Part shown: positions 1 through 10,500 of the stretch, in pieces | Numbering within the stretch: the stretch's first letter is position 1 | How the letters are laid out: every line of letters starts with the position of its first letter | DNA from: Xanthobacteraceae bacterium | Lineage (GTDB): Bacteria > Pseudomonadota > Alphaproteobacteria > Rhizobiales > Xanthobacteraceae | Assembly (NCBI GenBank): GCA_023954195.1 | Contig: JAMLIK010000002.1 | Coordinates: 124,001 to 188,000 of the forward strand | Direction of reading: 5' to 3' | DNA length: 64,000 nt | Notes under the pieces: generated by a model | Databases searched by the model: none | What the model was told of the DNA's origin: nothing | What the model saw: the letters and a program-made list of their open reading frames with translations, nothing else | Made by a program: the position numbers and the translations under genes

Positions 1-934
1 GGATTCGGGGCGGATACTCCTCAATGGGGAGGACGTCGCCGGGACGCCGCCGCATCTGCGGCCGGTCAACATGATGTTTCAGAACTACGCGCTGTTTCCG
101 CATCTTTCCGTGCGCGACAACATCGCCTTCGGCTTGCGGCGGGCGGGGATGCGGCGCGCCGAGATCAACGCGCGCGTCGCCGAGCTGGTGGCGCTGGTGC
201 GGCTCGAAGGGCTGGAGAAGCGCCGTCCCGAGCAATTGTCGGGCGGTCAGCGTCAGCGCGTGGCGCTGGCGCGGGCGGTGGCGCGGCGGCCGCGATTGCT
301 GCTGCTCGACGAGCCGCTGGCGGCGCTCGACAAGAAACTGCGCGACAGCACGCAGCGCGAACTCAAGGCGCTGCAACGCACGCTCGGCCTCACCTTCATC
401 GTCGTCACCCACGATCAGGACGAGGCGATGACGCTGGCCGACCGGATCGGGGTGATGAACGCCGGTCAGCTCGTTCAGGTGGCGACGCCGCGCCAGCTCT
501 ATGAGACGCCGCGCTCGCGCTGGGTCGCCGAGTTCGTCGGCGACATCAACATCATCGAGGGCCGGATCACGACGCGCGAGGCGGGCCGCCTGCGCCTGAC
601 GACGGGTGGCGCGGGTGAACTCGCCGCGACCTTGCCGCCCGAGTTCGGCGACGCCGCCGAGGTCTGCGTCGCCGTCCGGCCGGAAAAGATCAGATTGTCG
701 CTGCGCCCGCCGGTGGACGATCCCGCCGGCGGCGCGATCAACCGGCTGGAGGGCACGGTTCGCGACGTCGGCTATCTCGGCAGCGCGTCGTCCTACACGG
801 TCGCGCTCGACGGCGGCGCCAGCTTGCGCGTGTCGCTGGCCAACGCGGCGCGGCTCTACGCCGACGCCTATGCCGTGGGCCAGCGGGTCACGGCATGGTT
901 CTCGCCCGACGACTGCATCGTGCTGGATCGATGA
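1..934 (+). CDS. Spermidine/putrescine-type ABC transporter ATPase (PotA-like), 5' end cut by window
   Basis: This is the cytoplasmic ATPase that powers the two permeases that follow. The open frame runs in from base 2, so the true start and Walker A lie before the window. Visible in order are the Q-loop (MMFQNYALFPH), the signature LSGGQRQRVALARAV, Walker B (LLLLDEPLAALD), the H-loop (VVTHDQDEA) and a C-terminal TOBE-type domain with VAVRPEKI. The TOBE region and the order ATPase, permease, permease fit the polyamine (PotABCD/YdcTUV) branch. The substrate itself is inferred, because the periplasmic binding protein is not in view. The stop lies one base before the permease start codon, so the genes form one operon. 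Confidence 0.93.
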   Translation, partial: DSGRILLNGEDVAGTPPHLRPVNMMFQNYALFPHLSVRDNIAFGLRRAGMRRAEINARVAELVALVRLEGLEKRRPEQLSGGQRQRVALARAVARRPRLLLLDEPLAALDKKLRDSTQRELKALQRTLGLTFIVVTHDQDEAMTLADRIGVMNAGQLVQVATPRQLYETPRSRWVAEFVGDINIIEGRITTREAGRLRLTTGGAGELAATLPPEFGDAAEVCVAVRPEKIRLSLRPPVDDPAGGAINRLEGTVRDVGYLGSASSYTVALDGGASLRVSLANAARLYADAYAVGQRVTAWFSPDDCIVLDR

Positions 935-935
935 G

Positions 936-1847
936 ATGAGCGGACGCAACCTGTTCACCCGGCCGGCGCGGCTCGCCGCCATCGCGCCCTATGGCTGGAT
1001 GGTGCTGTTCTTCCTGGTGCCGTTCGGCTTCGTGCTGAAGCTCAGCCTGTCGCAGGTGGCCAACGCCCAGCCGCCCTATCTGCCGGTGTTCGATCTAAGC
1101 GCCGGCTGGCGGGCGCTGGTCGCGGCCGCCTCCGTGCTGTCGCTCGACAATTTCCGCCTGCTGCTGTCGGATGATCTATATCTCGCGGCCGGCCTGCGCA
1201 GCCTGACGGTGGCGGCGACGGCGACCGCGCTGCTGCTGCTGCTCGGCTATCCGGTGGCCTATGCGATGTCGCGCCTGCCGCGCCGCTTTCAGCCGTTGGC
1301 GATGATGCTGGTGATCGTGCCGTTCTGGACCTCGTTCCTGATCCGCGTCTATGCCTGGATCAACATCCTGCAACACGACGGCCTGCTCAATCAGGTGCTG
1401 CTGGCGCTGCACGTGGTGTCCGCGCCGGTGGTGTGGCTGTCGACCGACACCGCGATGTATATCGGCATGGTCTATTCCTATCTGCCGTTCATGATCCTGC
1501 CGCTCTATGCGACGCTGTCGAAGCTCGATCCTTCGCTGTGCGAGGCCGCCGCCGATCTCGGCAGTTCGCCGTTGCAGAGTTTTTGGCGGGTGACGCTGCC
1601 GTTGTCGCTGCCCGGCATCGGCGCCGGCGCGCTCTTGTGCTTCATCCCGCTGGTCGGCGAATTCGTCATTCCCGATCTGTTGGCCGGGTCGGACGCGCCG
1701 ATGATCGGCCAGACCCTGTGGCTGGAGTTCTTCACCAATCGCGACTGGCCGGTCGCCGCCGCGACGGCGGTGATGCTGCTCGCCATCCTGCTGTTGCCGC
1801 TCGTGATCTACGACCGGTTTCAGCGCCGCCAGATGGTGCGGCCATGA
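936..1847 (+). CDS. ABC transporter permease, PotB-like
   Basis: Inner-membrane permease of about 303 residues with six predicted membrane segments, the first near residues 15-35. It carries the cytoplasmic EAA loop that contacts the ATPase (EAAADLGSSPLQSFWRVTLP). I chose the ATG one base after the ATPase stop. A longer in-frame extension upstream would only overlap the ATPase coding region. Its 3' end overlaps the next start as ATGA, so translation is probably coupled. PotB-type permeases form a heterodimeric channel with PotC. The polyamine assignment is inferred from the gene order and the EAA motif. Confidence 0.93.
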   Translation: MSGRNLFTRPARLAAIAPYGWMVLFFLVPFGFVLKLSLSQVANAQPPYLPVFDLSAGWRALVAAASVLSLDNFRLLLSDDLYLAAGLRSLTVAATATALLLLLGYPVAYAMSRLPRRFQPLAMMLVIVPFWTSFLIRVYAWINILQHDGLLNQVLLALHVVSAPVVWLSTDTAMYIGMVYSYLPFMILPLYATLSKLDPSLCEAAADLGSSPLQSFWRVTLPLSLPGIGAGALLCFIPLVGEFVIPDLLAGSDAPMIGQTLWLEFFTNRDWPVAAATAVMLLAILLLPLVIYDRFQRRQMVRP

Positions 1848-2665
1848 GCGCGCCCCGCCGCTTCGATGCGATGTCGCGGTTCAACGTCGCCGCGCTGGCG
1901 CTGGGGCTCGCGTTCCTGTACCTGCCGATCGTGATCCTGGTGATCTATTCGTTCAACGCCTCGCAACTGGTCACGGTCTGGGGCGGCTGGTCGCTGCGCT
2001 GGTACGTGGCGTTCTTCAACGACGAGGCGATGCTGGCGGCAGCCGCGACCAGCCTGCGCGTCGCCGCCGTTTCGGCGACGCTCGCCGCGGTCCTCGGGAC
2101 ACTGGCGGCGCTGGCGTTGACGCGCGGCGAGCGTTTCAAGGGGCGCACGCTGTTCTCCGGCATGTTGTACGCGCCGCTGGTGATGCCGGAAGTCATCACC
2201 GGCCTGTCGCTGTTGCTGCTGTTCGTCGCGCTCGGCATGGAGCGCGGCTTCTGGACGGTGACCATCGCCCACACCACGCTGACGATGTGCTTCGTCGCGG
2301 TGATCGTGCAGTCGCGCCTCGGCGGCATCGATCGCAGCCTGGAGGAAGCGGCGATGGACCTCGGCTGCGGTCCGGTGCGGGCGTTCGTCGCGGTGACGCT
2401 GCCGTTGATCGGGCCGGCGATCGCGGCGGGCTGGATGTTGGCGTTCACGCTGTCGCTGGACGATCTGGTGATCGCCAGCTTCACCACCGGGCCGGGCTCG
2501 GCGACGCTGCCGATCCGGATTTATTCCGAGGTGCGGCTGGGGGTGAAGCCGATGGTCAACGCGATCTGCGCGCTGATGATCGGCGCGGTGGCACTGACCA
2601 TCATCACGGCGTCGCTGGCGACGAAACTGTCCGGCCGGCGCGGCGGCAACGCCGCGCCGATGTGA
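1844..2665 (+). CDS. ABC transporter permease, PotC-like
   Basis: Second membrane subunit, 273 residues with about six membrane segments and an EAA loop (EEAAMDLGCGPVRAFVAVTL). It starts with an ATGA overlap on the previous permease and ends the visible transporter operon. The first segment (LALGLAFLYLPIVILVIYSF) and the general shape match PotC/YdcV proteins. A similar family, the opine/iron-type permeases, cannot be fully excluded. No terminator with a T-run follows. The next 255 bases hold only palindromic repeat material. Confidence 0.92.
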   Translation: MSAPRRFDAMSRFNVAALALGLAFLYLPIVILVIYSFNASQLVTVWGGWSLRWYVAFFNDEAMLAAAATSLRVAAVSATLAAVLGTLAALALTRGERFKGRTLFSGMLYAPLVMPEVITGLSLLLLFVALGMERGFWTVTIAHTTLTMCFVAVIVQSRLGGIDRSLEEAAMDLGCGPVRAFVAVTLPLIGPAIAAGWMLAFTLSLDDLVIASFTTGPGSATLPIRIYSEVRLGVKPMVNAICALMIGAVALTIITASLATKLSGRRGGNAAPM

Positions 2666-2666
2666 G

Positions 2667-2886
2667 GTGTATCGTCATTGCGGGCGCAAGACCGGAAATT
2701 CGCTTTGCGGGGTGAACATGCAACACGAGCGCCGCCATGCTCCGCGCAGGCGGAGCATCCAGTATTCCGTGTTGGATCAAATTTCCCACGAACGCGCGCG
2801 GAAGACCGGATCGTCCGCCGGAGCCTGTCATCGGGCCGCGCTTTGCGTGGACCCGTTGGCGGACGATGACGCCTCGGTTCGGGACG
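2667..2886. repeat. Composite palindromic repeat region with 42-bp hairpin insert
   Basis: The non-coding gap after the permease starts with a CGTCATTGCGGGC arm, as in the family B repeats. It also contains a 42-base unit (2818-2859) that reappears as its reverse complement, with about three differences, inside the repeat at 59121-59270. The unit is flanked here by TCGTCCG and CGGACGA, so it sits in the loop of a larger hairpin. Short open frames across this region are chance. Confidence 0.6.
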
Positions 2887-2920
2887 ACGGTCGAGCGGCT
2901 CAACTTCGGAAAATCACGCC

Positions 2921-4864
2921 TCAGTTCGATTTCGCCGGCGCGGCTGCGCCGGTCTCCGTCGCCGGGGGCGCGGCGCTGGGCGCGAGTTTCTGCCCGGTGA
3001 TGCGTTCGAGAACCGAACGCACCGCGTTGCGGGTGCGGTGATCCTTCACCGCGTCGAGCAGCGGCGCCGAGGCCGGCGAGCGGCGGATCAGGCTGACCGG
3101 ATCCGGAAAGATCAGCGGATCGTCCCATGGGCCTTGCACCACGAACGGCAGTTCGAATTTCGGGGCGTCGGCCGCCGTCGAGACCAGGCTGGCGACGCCC
3201 TTGAGATCGTATTCGCGCAACGGCACCGAGGCCGTGCCGGTCAGGGTCAGATTGGCGTTCGGGCCGCTGATCTGGATGTCGTCGGCGGTGGCCACGCCGT
3301 CGTTGAAGCGGACGGCGATTTTCAGCGTCTCGAACGGCGTCTGGCCCGAGCGGAAATGGCCGCCGCCGGACAACGGCCGCCGCTCCAGCCGTTTTAAAAG
3401 CTGTTCGGCGTTGAAGCCGCTGATGGCGCCGTCATGGGCGATCAGGGTGGCGGTCCCGGCCAGGGTCTGCGCCAGCCCGAACGGGCTGGAGCCGGTGGCG
3501 CCGAGCGCGATGTTGAGATTTCCGCGCCCGGACAGCTTGCCGGTGCCGAACAATTCGCTGGCGCTGCTTTGCAGGTCGACATCCGTCAGTTGAAACTGCG
3601 CCTTGACCTCGGCGGCGAGGTCGTCGCGCGCGATGCCCAGCGACCCCTTGGCGATGCCGCCGAACACCTGCGCCTCCGCCACGCTGAGCGCCAGCGTGCC
3701 GCCGCGCAAATTGGCCCCCAGCGCGGTACGGCCGAGCCGGGTCGATCCGACCGCGACCTTGGCCGCCGACAGGCGGATGTCGAGATCGGTGGCCGACAGC
3801 GCGCTCAAGTCGAACAATTGCCGGTTCCAGTCGCGCGCGCCGGAGGTCAGCCATCTGAATGTGCTGACATAGGGCGTGAAATCGAGCGCGCCGGCGGCCA
3901 GCGTCGCTTGCAGGGTCTGGCGGCCGATGTTGCTGTAGGTCATGACGCCCTCGGCGGCGTTGCCGTCGAGCTCGACATTGACATTGGTGAGCGCCAGCGA
4001 CGGGCCGACCAGATTGGCGCGCGCCTTGAGCGCGAACCGCCCGAACCCGCCCTGGCCGGGGGGCGCCTGGCCGAGCCAGCGCATCGCGTTGCGCAGCGAG
4101 CCGCTATCGGCGGTCAGCGTGCCGTCCATCATCAGGCTGGTCTTGTTGGCGACGGCGCCGTCGAACGCCAGCTTCAGCGCCGGCGCGGCGACGCGGACCT
4201 TCAGTCCCGAGCGCTCGCCGGCCAGCGCGGCGATGAAATCGTTGACGCTGATGCTGCCGTCGACGCGCGCGCCGCGCCAGTCGAACCGGCCGGTGGCGGC
4301 GAACGAGCGCGAGATCGACGGCCACGCCAGCGACAGATTGATATCCCGGACGATTTCGGTCTGCCCGGCCGCATCGGCGTAGGTCAGGATGCCGTCCTGA
4401 ATGCGGATTTCGGAGAACGACAGCGGATTTTCCGCGTCCGGCTTGACGGTGCGGGTCAGGGTGTTGATGAACGGCGTCCAGTTACTGCCGCCGTCGGCTT
4501 GCCGCACCACCCGGATTTGCGGCTGCATCAGCACCACGTCGGCGATCTGGAAGCGTTGCAGCAACAGCGGCAGCAGCCGCAGGTTCGCCACCAGCGTATC
4601 GACCTTCAGCGCCGCGTCGGCCGCGCCGCCGTCCCGCAACCCGACATCGTGGAAGACCACCCGGCTCTGCGGGAACACCGAGACGTCGATGCCGCCGTTG
4701 ACCACCGGATCGAGGCCGGTCACGGCCCGGATCTGGCTTTCGACGGCGCGGCGCAGGCCGTCCCGGTCCAGCAGCAAGGAAAGACTGGCGAGGGCCGCCA
4801 GCACGACGCCGAGGATCGCCGCGATCGGCAACCCCAGGCGCTTCATTCCTTGGGCGATGGTCAA
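2921..4864 (-). CDS. AsmA family protein
   Basis: Large envelope protein of 647 residues with one N-terminal membrane anchor (about residues 10-33) followed by a long beta-rich periplasmic region. The AsmA N-domain begins after the anchor (LDRDGLRRAVESQIRAVTGL), and a typical AsmA C-terminal block (TGTASVPLREYDLKGVASL) lies near residues 540-565. AsmA-like proteins are linked to outer-membrane biogenesis and inter-membrane lipid transport. No specific substrate can be read from the sequence. It is transcribed away from the CoA-transferase genes, with a 243-bp divergent gap that must carry both promoters. The tail after residue 620 is Ala/Pro-rich and probably unstructured. Confidence 0.85.
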   Translation of the reverse strand: MTIAQGMKRLGLPIAAILGVVLAALASLSLLLDRDGLRRAVESQIRAVTGLDPVVNGGIDVSVFPQSRVVFHDVGLRDGGAADAALKVDTLVANLRLLPLLLQRFQIADVVLMQPQIRVVRQADGGSNWTPFINTLTRTVKPDAENPLSFSEIRIQDGILTYADAAGQTEIVRDINLSLAWPSISRSFAATGRFDWRGARVDGSISVNDFIAALAGERSGLKVRVAAPALKLAFDGAVANKTSLMMDGTLTADSGSLRNAMRWLGQAPPGQGGFGRFALKARANLVGPSLALTNVNVELDGNAAEGVMTYSNIGRQTLQATLAAGALDFTPYVSTFRWLTSGARDWNRQLFDLSALSATDLDIRLSAAKVAVGSTRLGRTALGANLRGGTLALSVAEAQVFGGIAKGSLGIARDDLAAEVKAQFQLTDVDLQSSASELFGTGKLSGRGNLNIALGATGSSPFGLAQTLAGTATLIAHDGAISGFNAEQLLKRLERRPLSGGGHFRSGQTPFETLKIAVRFNDGVATADDIQISGPNANLTLTGTASVPLREYDLKGVASLVSTAADAPKFELPFVVQGPWDDPLIFPDPVSLIRRSPASAPLLDAVKDHRTRNAVRSVLERITGQKLAPSAAPPATETGAAAPAKSN

Positions 4865-5107
4865 TGGTCTGCTCGGATCGGTTGATGTCGGAACGCGGTG
4901 CGGTCCCCCGCGCGCTGTGCGATGGCCGGCAACTTGATGGGTTTTCTTGACGCTTTCAAGGCCGCCGGAGCGGGGGCGAGGGCCGGCGCCCCCGCAATTG
5001 ACGTCGCGCGACGATTTCGCCTAATACACCTACAGCCTGGATTTGACGTTCGCCATCCCGGTGCGCCCCATTCTCCCCGCGTCTCTCCTCGATCAGGTCG
5101 CAGTCTC

Positions 5108-5812
5108 ATGAACAAGGTATATCCCGACGCCAAATCGGCATTCGACGGCATTCTCAAGGACGGCATGATGGTGATGTCCGGCGGCTTCGGCCTGTGCGGC
5201 ATCGCCGAGACGCTGTCGGACGCGCTGCGCGAGTCCGGCGTCAAGAACCTGACCGTGGTGTCCAACAACGCCGGCGTCGACGGCATCGGGCTCAGCCGCC
5301 TTTTGGAGACGCGCCAGATCAAGAAGATGATCTCGTCCTATGTCGGCGAGAACAAGCTGTTCGCGCAGCAGTTTCTGGCCGGCGAGCTGGAGCTGGAATT
5401 CTGCCCGCAGGGCACGCTGGCCGAGCGCATCCGCGCCGGCGGCGCCGGCATCCCGGCGTTCTACACCAAGACCGGCGTCGGCACGCTGATCGCCGAGGGC
5501 AAGGAAGTGAAGGAATTCGACGGCCAGAAGTATCTGATGGAGCGTGGCCTGTTTGGCGATCTGGCCATCGTCCATGCCTGGAAGGGCGATACCGCGGGCA
5601 ACCTGGTCTATCGCAAGACCGCGCGCAACTTTAACCCGATGATGGCGACCGCCGCGAAGATCACCGTCGCCGAGGTCGAGCATCTGGTGCCGGCGGGCGA
5701 GATCGATCCCGACCACATCCATACGCCGGGCATCTTCGTCCAGCGCATCATCGAGGTCGGCACCGACAAGAAGCGCATCGAGCAGCGCACCACCCGCAAG
5801 CGCCCCGCGTAA
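5108..5812 (+). CDS. scoA: 3-oxoacid CoA-transferase subunit A
   Basis: Alpha subunit (234 residues) of a family I CoA-transferase that moves CoA from succinyl-CoA to acetoacetate or a related 3-oxo acid. The glycine-rich CoA-binding motif is at residues 25-31 (GGFGLCG), and the chain aligns along its length with ScoA/AtoD-type subunits. I chose the ATG followed by NKVYPDAKSAF. An upstream in-frame extension lacks family features. The B subunit follows after 24 bases with a clear GAGGAGAG ribosome site. With the acetoacetate decarboxylase at 13.5 kb, this is the second acetoacetate-linked function in the window. Confidence 0.93.
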   Translation: MNKVYPDAKSAFDGILKDGMMVMSGGFGLCGIAETLSDALRESGVKNLTVVSNNAGVDGIGLSRLLETRQIKKMISSYVGENKLFAQQFLAGELELEFCPQGTLAERIRAGGAGIPAFYTKTGVGTLIAEGKEVKEFDGQKYLMERGLFGDLAIVHAWKGDTAGNLVYRKTARNFNPMMATAAKITVAEVEHLVPAGEIDPDHIHTPGIFVQRIIEVGTDKKRIEQRTTRKRPA

Positions 5813-5836
5813 CGGTCAGGATTTGAGGAGAGAGCG

Positions 5837-6487
5837 ATGGCATGGACCCGCGAACAGATGGCCGCCCGCGCCGCCAAGGAATTGCGCGACGGCTTCTACG
5901 TCAATCTCGGCATCGGCATTCCGACGCTGGTGTCGAACTTCATTCCCGCCGGCGTCGACGTCTCGTTGCAGAGCGAGAATGGTATGCTCGGCATGGGGCC
6001 GTTTCCCTATGAGGGCGAGGAGGATCCCGACCTCATCAACGCCGGCAAGCAGACCGTGACCGAACTGCCGGACACCAGCTATTTCTCCAGCGCCGATTCC
6101 TTCGCCATGGTGCGCGGCGGCCACATCGACCTGTCGATCCTCGGCGCGATGCAGGTGGCGCAGAATGGCGATCTCGCCAACTGGATGATCCCCGGCAAGA
6201 TGGTCAAGGGCATGGGCGGCGCGATGGACCTCGTCGCCGGCGTCAAGCGCGTCGTGGTGGTGATGGAGCATTCCGCCAAGGACGGCCCCAAGCTGCTCAA
6301 GAGCTGCAATCTGCCGCTGACCGGCGAGCGCGTGGTCGACATGGTCATCACCGACCTTGCGGTGTTCACCATCGACAAGCACGGCAACGACGGCATGGCG
6401 CTGGTCGAACTGGCCGACGGCGTCACCCTCGACGAGGTGAAGGCCAAGACCGAGGCTGAATTCCGGGTGGCGCTGAAGAACGTATAA
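5837..6487 (+). CDS. scoB: 3-oxoacid CoA-transferase subunit B
   Basis: Beta subunit, 216 residues, carrying the catalytic glutamate in the SENG motif (Glu47, [11 protein letters not shown]) that forms the glutamyl-CoA thioester intermediate in this family. The glycine-rich NLGIGIPT segment is at residues 23-30. GAGGAGAG precedes the ATG at normal spacing. It forms a two-gene operon with subunit A. The pair is full length, and every catalytic feature I can check is present. Confidence 0.94.
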   Translation: MAWTREQMAARAAKELRDGFYVNLGIGIPTLVSNFIPAGVDVSLQSENGMLGMGPFPYEGEEDPDLINAGKQTVTELPDTSYFSSADSFAMVRGGHIDLSILGAMQVAQNGDLANWMIPGKMVKGMGGAMDLVAGVKRVVVVMEHSAKDGPKLLKSCNLPLTGERVVDMVITDLAVFTIDKHGNDGMALVELADGVTLDEVKAKTEAEFRVALKNV

Positions 6488-6506
6488 ATCGCCATGGAGA
6501 CGCGCG

Positions 6507-7148
6507 ATGGATCCGACAATTCGTCGCGCCACGGTCGGGGACGAGGATTTTATCGCCTGGACGATCCTCACCGCGCAGCGTGGCCATCGGCCGCGCGGCT
6601 TCTTTGATTTCGCGCTGAATCTGCCGGAAGACCAATGTCGCGCCTTCGTTCGTCGCGTGGCGGGCGGGCGCGTTCTCTCGCAATGGCACTTGTCGCATTT
6701 TTGGATCGCGGAGAGGGACGGCGAGGCCGCCGCGGCGCTATGTGCGTTGCCGGTCGGCGAAGCGCGGACGACGGTGCGGCCGGCCATCGAGGAAGCGGCG
6801 CGGGCCACCGGCTTAAGCGAAAGCGACCTTGCCGCGATGGGCCAGCGGAGCGCGTACGCCAGACTGTGCTGGAGCTGGGCCGACGACAACGACTGGATGA
6901 TCGAACACGTCGCGACCCGGCCCGCGCATCGCGGACAGGGATTGGTGCCCGCATTGTTGGAGCACGCGATCCGCACCGGTCGAGAAAGCGGATTCAAGCA
7001 CGCGTCGATCGGCTTCTACATCGGCAACGACGTCGCCGAGCGATGCTATGCCAAGGCCGGCTTTTGTTTCGCCGAGGAAAGGCGTCATCCGGACTTTGAA
7101 GCGCTCACCGGCGCGCCTGGATTCCGGCGCTTCGCGCGGGATTTGTAA
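6507..7148 (+). CDS. GNAT family N-acetyltransferase
   Basis: A 213-residue acetyl-CoA-dependent acetyltransferase. The acetyl-CoA binding loop (RPAHRGQGLVPALLEHA) is at about residues 139-155, followed by the family's C-terminal core (NDVAERCYAKAGFCFAEERR). The N-terminal half is less conserved and gives no clue to the substrate. It starts 20 bases after scoB and may be read from the same transcript. It is convergent with the TfoX-like gene. Confidence 0.85.
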   Translation: MDPTIRRATVGDEDFIAWTILTAQRGHRPRGFFDFALNLPEDQCRAFVRRVAGGRVLSQWHLSHFWIAERDGEAAAALCALPVGEARTTVRPAIEEAARATGLSESDLAAMGQRSAYARLCWSWADDNDWMIEHVATRPAHRGQGLVPALLEHAIRTGRESGFKHASIGFYIGNDVAERCYAKAGFCFAEERRHPDFEALTGAPGFRRFARDL

Positions 7149-7168
7149 CTCGCGCGCGTCGTGTTCAA

Positions 7169-7552
7169 TTACCTCGCCCGAGCCTTTGACTTCCGCCGTG
7201 GCGAGGCTCGTTCTCTCGCGATGGCGACCCGGTGCGCTGCCGAAAGCGCGATGCGCGCCCACGCCAAAAACTCGTCGGGATCATCGAACAGCCGCTCCGG
7301 CGCGCGCCAGAAGGCGAGATCGATGGTGCCGCTCTTTTTCGCGTAGTTGAGTGGCGGGAAGGCGGCGGCTTCCTGGAAGGCGGCCTTGCTGTCATCATCG
7401 ACGCGGAAGTAAAGCGTGTCGTCGCGCACCATCCCGAGCATCACGCCGTCGCAGAACACGCTGGTCTTACCGAACATGCGCCGCATCGTGATGCGGCCGA
7501 GCGGGCTCAGTTGCTCGCATAGAAATTCAGCGAAACTGTCGCTGGCGACCAT
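7169..7552 (-). CDS. TfoX N-terminal domain protein
   Basis: Small protein (127 residues) made of one TfoX N-terminal domain. The family core RRMFGKTSVFCDGVMLGMV is at about residues 24-42, followed by YFRVDDDSKAAF. The tail is Lys/Arg-rich. In enterobacteria TfoX/Sxy activates competence genes through CRP, but single-domain copies in alphaproteobacteria have no assigned role. I chose the ATG before VASDSFAEFL. A longer frame to the right would run inside the kinase gene. It lies 14 bases downstream of the histidine kinase on the same strand and may be co-transcribed with it. Confidence 0.8.
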   Translation of the reverse strand: MVASDSFAEFLCEQLSPLGRITMRRMFGKTSVFCDGVMLGMVRDDTLYFRVDDDSKAAFQEAAAFPPLNYAKKSGTIDLAFWRAPERLFDDPDEFLAWARIALSAAHRVAIARERASPRRKSKARAR

Positions 7553-7566
7553 CCGCGATCCTCGCG

Positions 7567-10500
7567 TTACGCCGTCACGTTCGCGGCTGCCTCCGTAAAC
7601 GTCACCTCGATCAGCGTGCCGGAGCGCGGCACGCTCTTGATCTGGAAGCGGGCGCGGTTGGCTTCGACCAGTGCCTTGGTCAGCGCCAGGCTGACGCCGA
7701 CGTGGCCCGGCGTCTGGTCCGGCATCGGCGCGCCGAACGGCTCGACGGCGGCGGCGAGTTCGTTGTCGTTCATGCCGTGGCCGGTGTCGCGCACCCGCAG
7801 CACCACACAGCCCTCGTCCGACAGCGCGGTGGAGACGATCACCTGGCCGCCGGCATTGGCGAGGCGGATCGAATTGCCGATCAGGTTGAGCGCGATCTGG
7901 CGCAGCGTGCGGGCGTCGGCGACGACGTTGGGCAGCGTATGGGCGAGCGAGGTGCGGATGATGATGCGCTCGCGATTGGCGCGCGGCTGCATCACCGCGA
8001 CGCATTGCTCTAGCAGATCGTTGAGGCTGTGCCGGCCGAACGCCAGATCGAGCTTGCCGGTTTCCGCCCGCGACAGGTCGAGCATTTCGTCGACGATGGC
8101 CGAGACGCGCTCGCCGGAGGCGCGGATGTCCTTGAGGTATTCGGCGTAGCGCTCGTGTCCCAGCGGCCCGAACCGTTCATCGATCATGACGTCGGCGAAG
8201 CCGATGATGGCGTTGAGCGGGGTGCGGATCTCGTGGCTGACGCGGGCCAGCACGTCGGCCTTGGCGGTGGCGGCGCGTTCGCTCTGGCGGAGCGCCGCCG
8301 CCTGCGCGGCCGCGTCCTTCTTGCTCTGGGTCAGGTCGCGGAATACCGCGAAGAAGTTCGGGCTGCCGGGGAAGGTGCGGCCGATGGTGATCGCCAGCGG
8401 CAACAGGCCGCCGTCGCGGACGCGCCCCAGCACCTCGCGCCCCTGGTCGAGTACGCTGGCGGCGTCAGCGTTGGCGATGCTGTCGAAGTAATCGCGCACC
8501 GTGCTTTCGCTCTCGGGCGCGAACAATTCCGCGAGGTTGCGTCGGGCGAGGTCGTCGCCGGCGCGGCCGAACAACGCTTCCGCGCTGCGGTTGCAGACGC
8601 TGATGCGGCCATCGCGGTCGAACATCACCACGCCCTCGGCCATGGTGTCGAGAATGGCGCCGAGTTCCTCGGCGTTGGCCTGACCGCTTTCGGGAGGGGG
8701 CGGCGCGGCGGCGATCGGCTCCGGGCTTGCGGCTGTCGCGACATCGGTCAGGATCAGCGCCAGCGCCGGCTCACCCTCCCAGGTGATGGCGGCGAGGCGG
8801 GCCCGCGCCGGCGGCACCGCGGGATGTTGCGTCGTCACCGTCACCGCCGCGCCCTCCTCATCGAGGCTGGCGGCGACGGCTTCCGGCGGATCGATGCTGA
8901 GCGCGTCGAGGCCGCCGGCGGCGTCCAGCGCCGCGCGGCTGTCGAAGCCCAGGCGGCCGAGAAGCGCGCGATTGACATGGAGCAGGCGTTCCAGCCGGAA
9001 AATCAGCACGCCGCACGGCATCAGATCGAGCAATCGCGGATCCGGATGGTTTTCGCGAGACGAGGAGGGCTGCGGCTCGGCAACGAGGGAGACCCCGTGG
9101 TCTGCATCGGGCGCGGCGGCGGCATCGGGCGCGGCGGCGGCAACGGGCGCGGCGGCGAGGTCCGCCTCGGCCGGCTCGCTTTCCAGCCGCGCCGAAAGTT
9201 GCCGGGCCAGCTCGTGGAAGGCGTTGTTCTCCACCGGCGTCAGCACCGGCGATTTCGCGTCGGACGCGGGACGGAACGGCACCACGATTCGAGAAGTCTC
9301 CACGACATTGTCCGAGACGTTGTCCAAGATCGTATCCGGGTGGGTTGGCGCGGGAAGCGGGGCTTCCGGCGTGGGGGCGGGTTCGGAGGCGGGCGCGGCG
9401 TCGGTATCGGCGGCAATCGGCGGCGGCGCGGCATGGGCGTGAAACGGCGTGGCGCGGCGGCCGTCGGTCAGTTCCGCGAGCCGCGCGAGGTCGCGGCAGA
9501 CGCCGAAGCCGCGATAGCCGACGAAGGCGCGCGCGCGGTCGAACATCGGCAGTCCGGACAATTCCACCGGCAGGCGGCGGCCGGGATCGTCCACCGGCCA
9601 ATGCAGCGTGACGCCGCTCCAGGTGTCGCGCGTGGCCATGGCCTTCTCGACCAGACCCTGCGGATCCAGATCGAGCACCGCGTTGATTTCGCGCCACGGC
9701 CGGCCGAATTCGCCGGCGGTGCGCGGGCCGATCGACCGGATAAAATCATCGGAGCCGAGCAGGAAGCGGCCGTCGGCATCCATCTGCCAGACAAAGCGGA
9801 TCGGACGGATGTCGTCCGGGATTGGCGAGGCGGCCGGGGTATCAGGCGCCGTCGCCGTGATCGCGTCATCCGTGGCGGCCTCGTCCTCCGCCGCGGGTTC
9901 CAGTGGTGGCGCCTGCGCCGGCGCGGGCGGTTCGGACGCGGGCGGCGCGATGGTGGCGATCACGCCGACATCGCCGCCGCGGCCGACGCGTCGCAGCGAC
10001 AGATGCCCGATCGCGATCGTGGCTTCGGCGTGGCCGGTCTCCAGCGCCTGGTCGCGGGCGCGTGCGAGGTCGGCGTCGGCGAGCGTATCGGTGTCGAGCA
10101 GCGGTTGCGCCGTCGCGCTGGCCCCGGCCAATCCGCCGTCCGGCGTGAACGCGGCCATGGGCACGGCGACCGTCTCCACCAGGTGTCGCAGCCGCTGCGC
10201 CAGCGGCATCGCGCGTCCCGCCGGCGCGGCGGCGACGATCAGGATGCCGCGCTCGTCCTCGGCGAGGGGCAGGCAGGTGCAGACACAGGTGAGGAAGCCG
10301 CCGAGCGGTGCGCCGAAGCCGCGCAGCCGCTCCAGCCGTGGCGGCGCGGCCGGCGACAGCCGGGCGGCCAATCCGGCGATCTGGCGGCGTTGCGGGTCGC
10401 CGGGATCGAAAGTGAGGGTGGCCAATGCCGCGCCGTCGGCGGCGCCCAGCAGGGCGATGCCGACCGGATTGGCCCACAGCAGGCGCGCGCCGTCCGGCGT

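Noticed and set aside
606-935. An N-terminal extension of the first permease
   Set aside because: It would lie wholly inside the ATPase gene in another frame and is Arg-rich. The ATG one base after the ATPase stop is the natural start.
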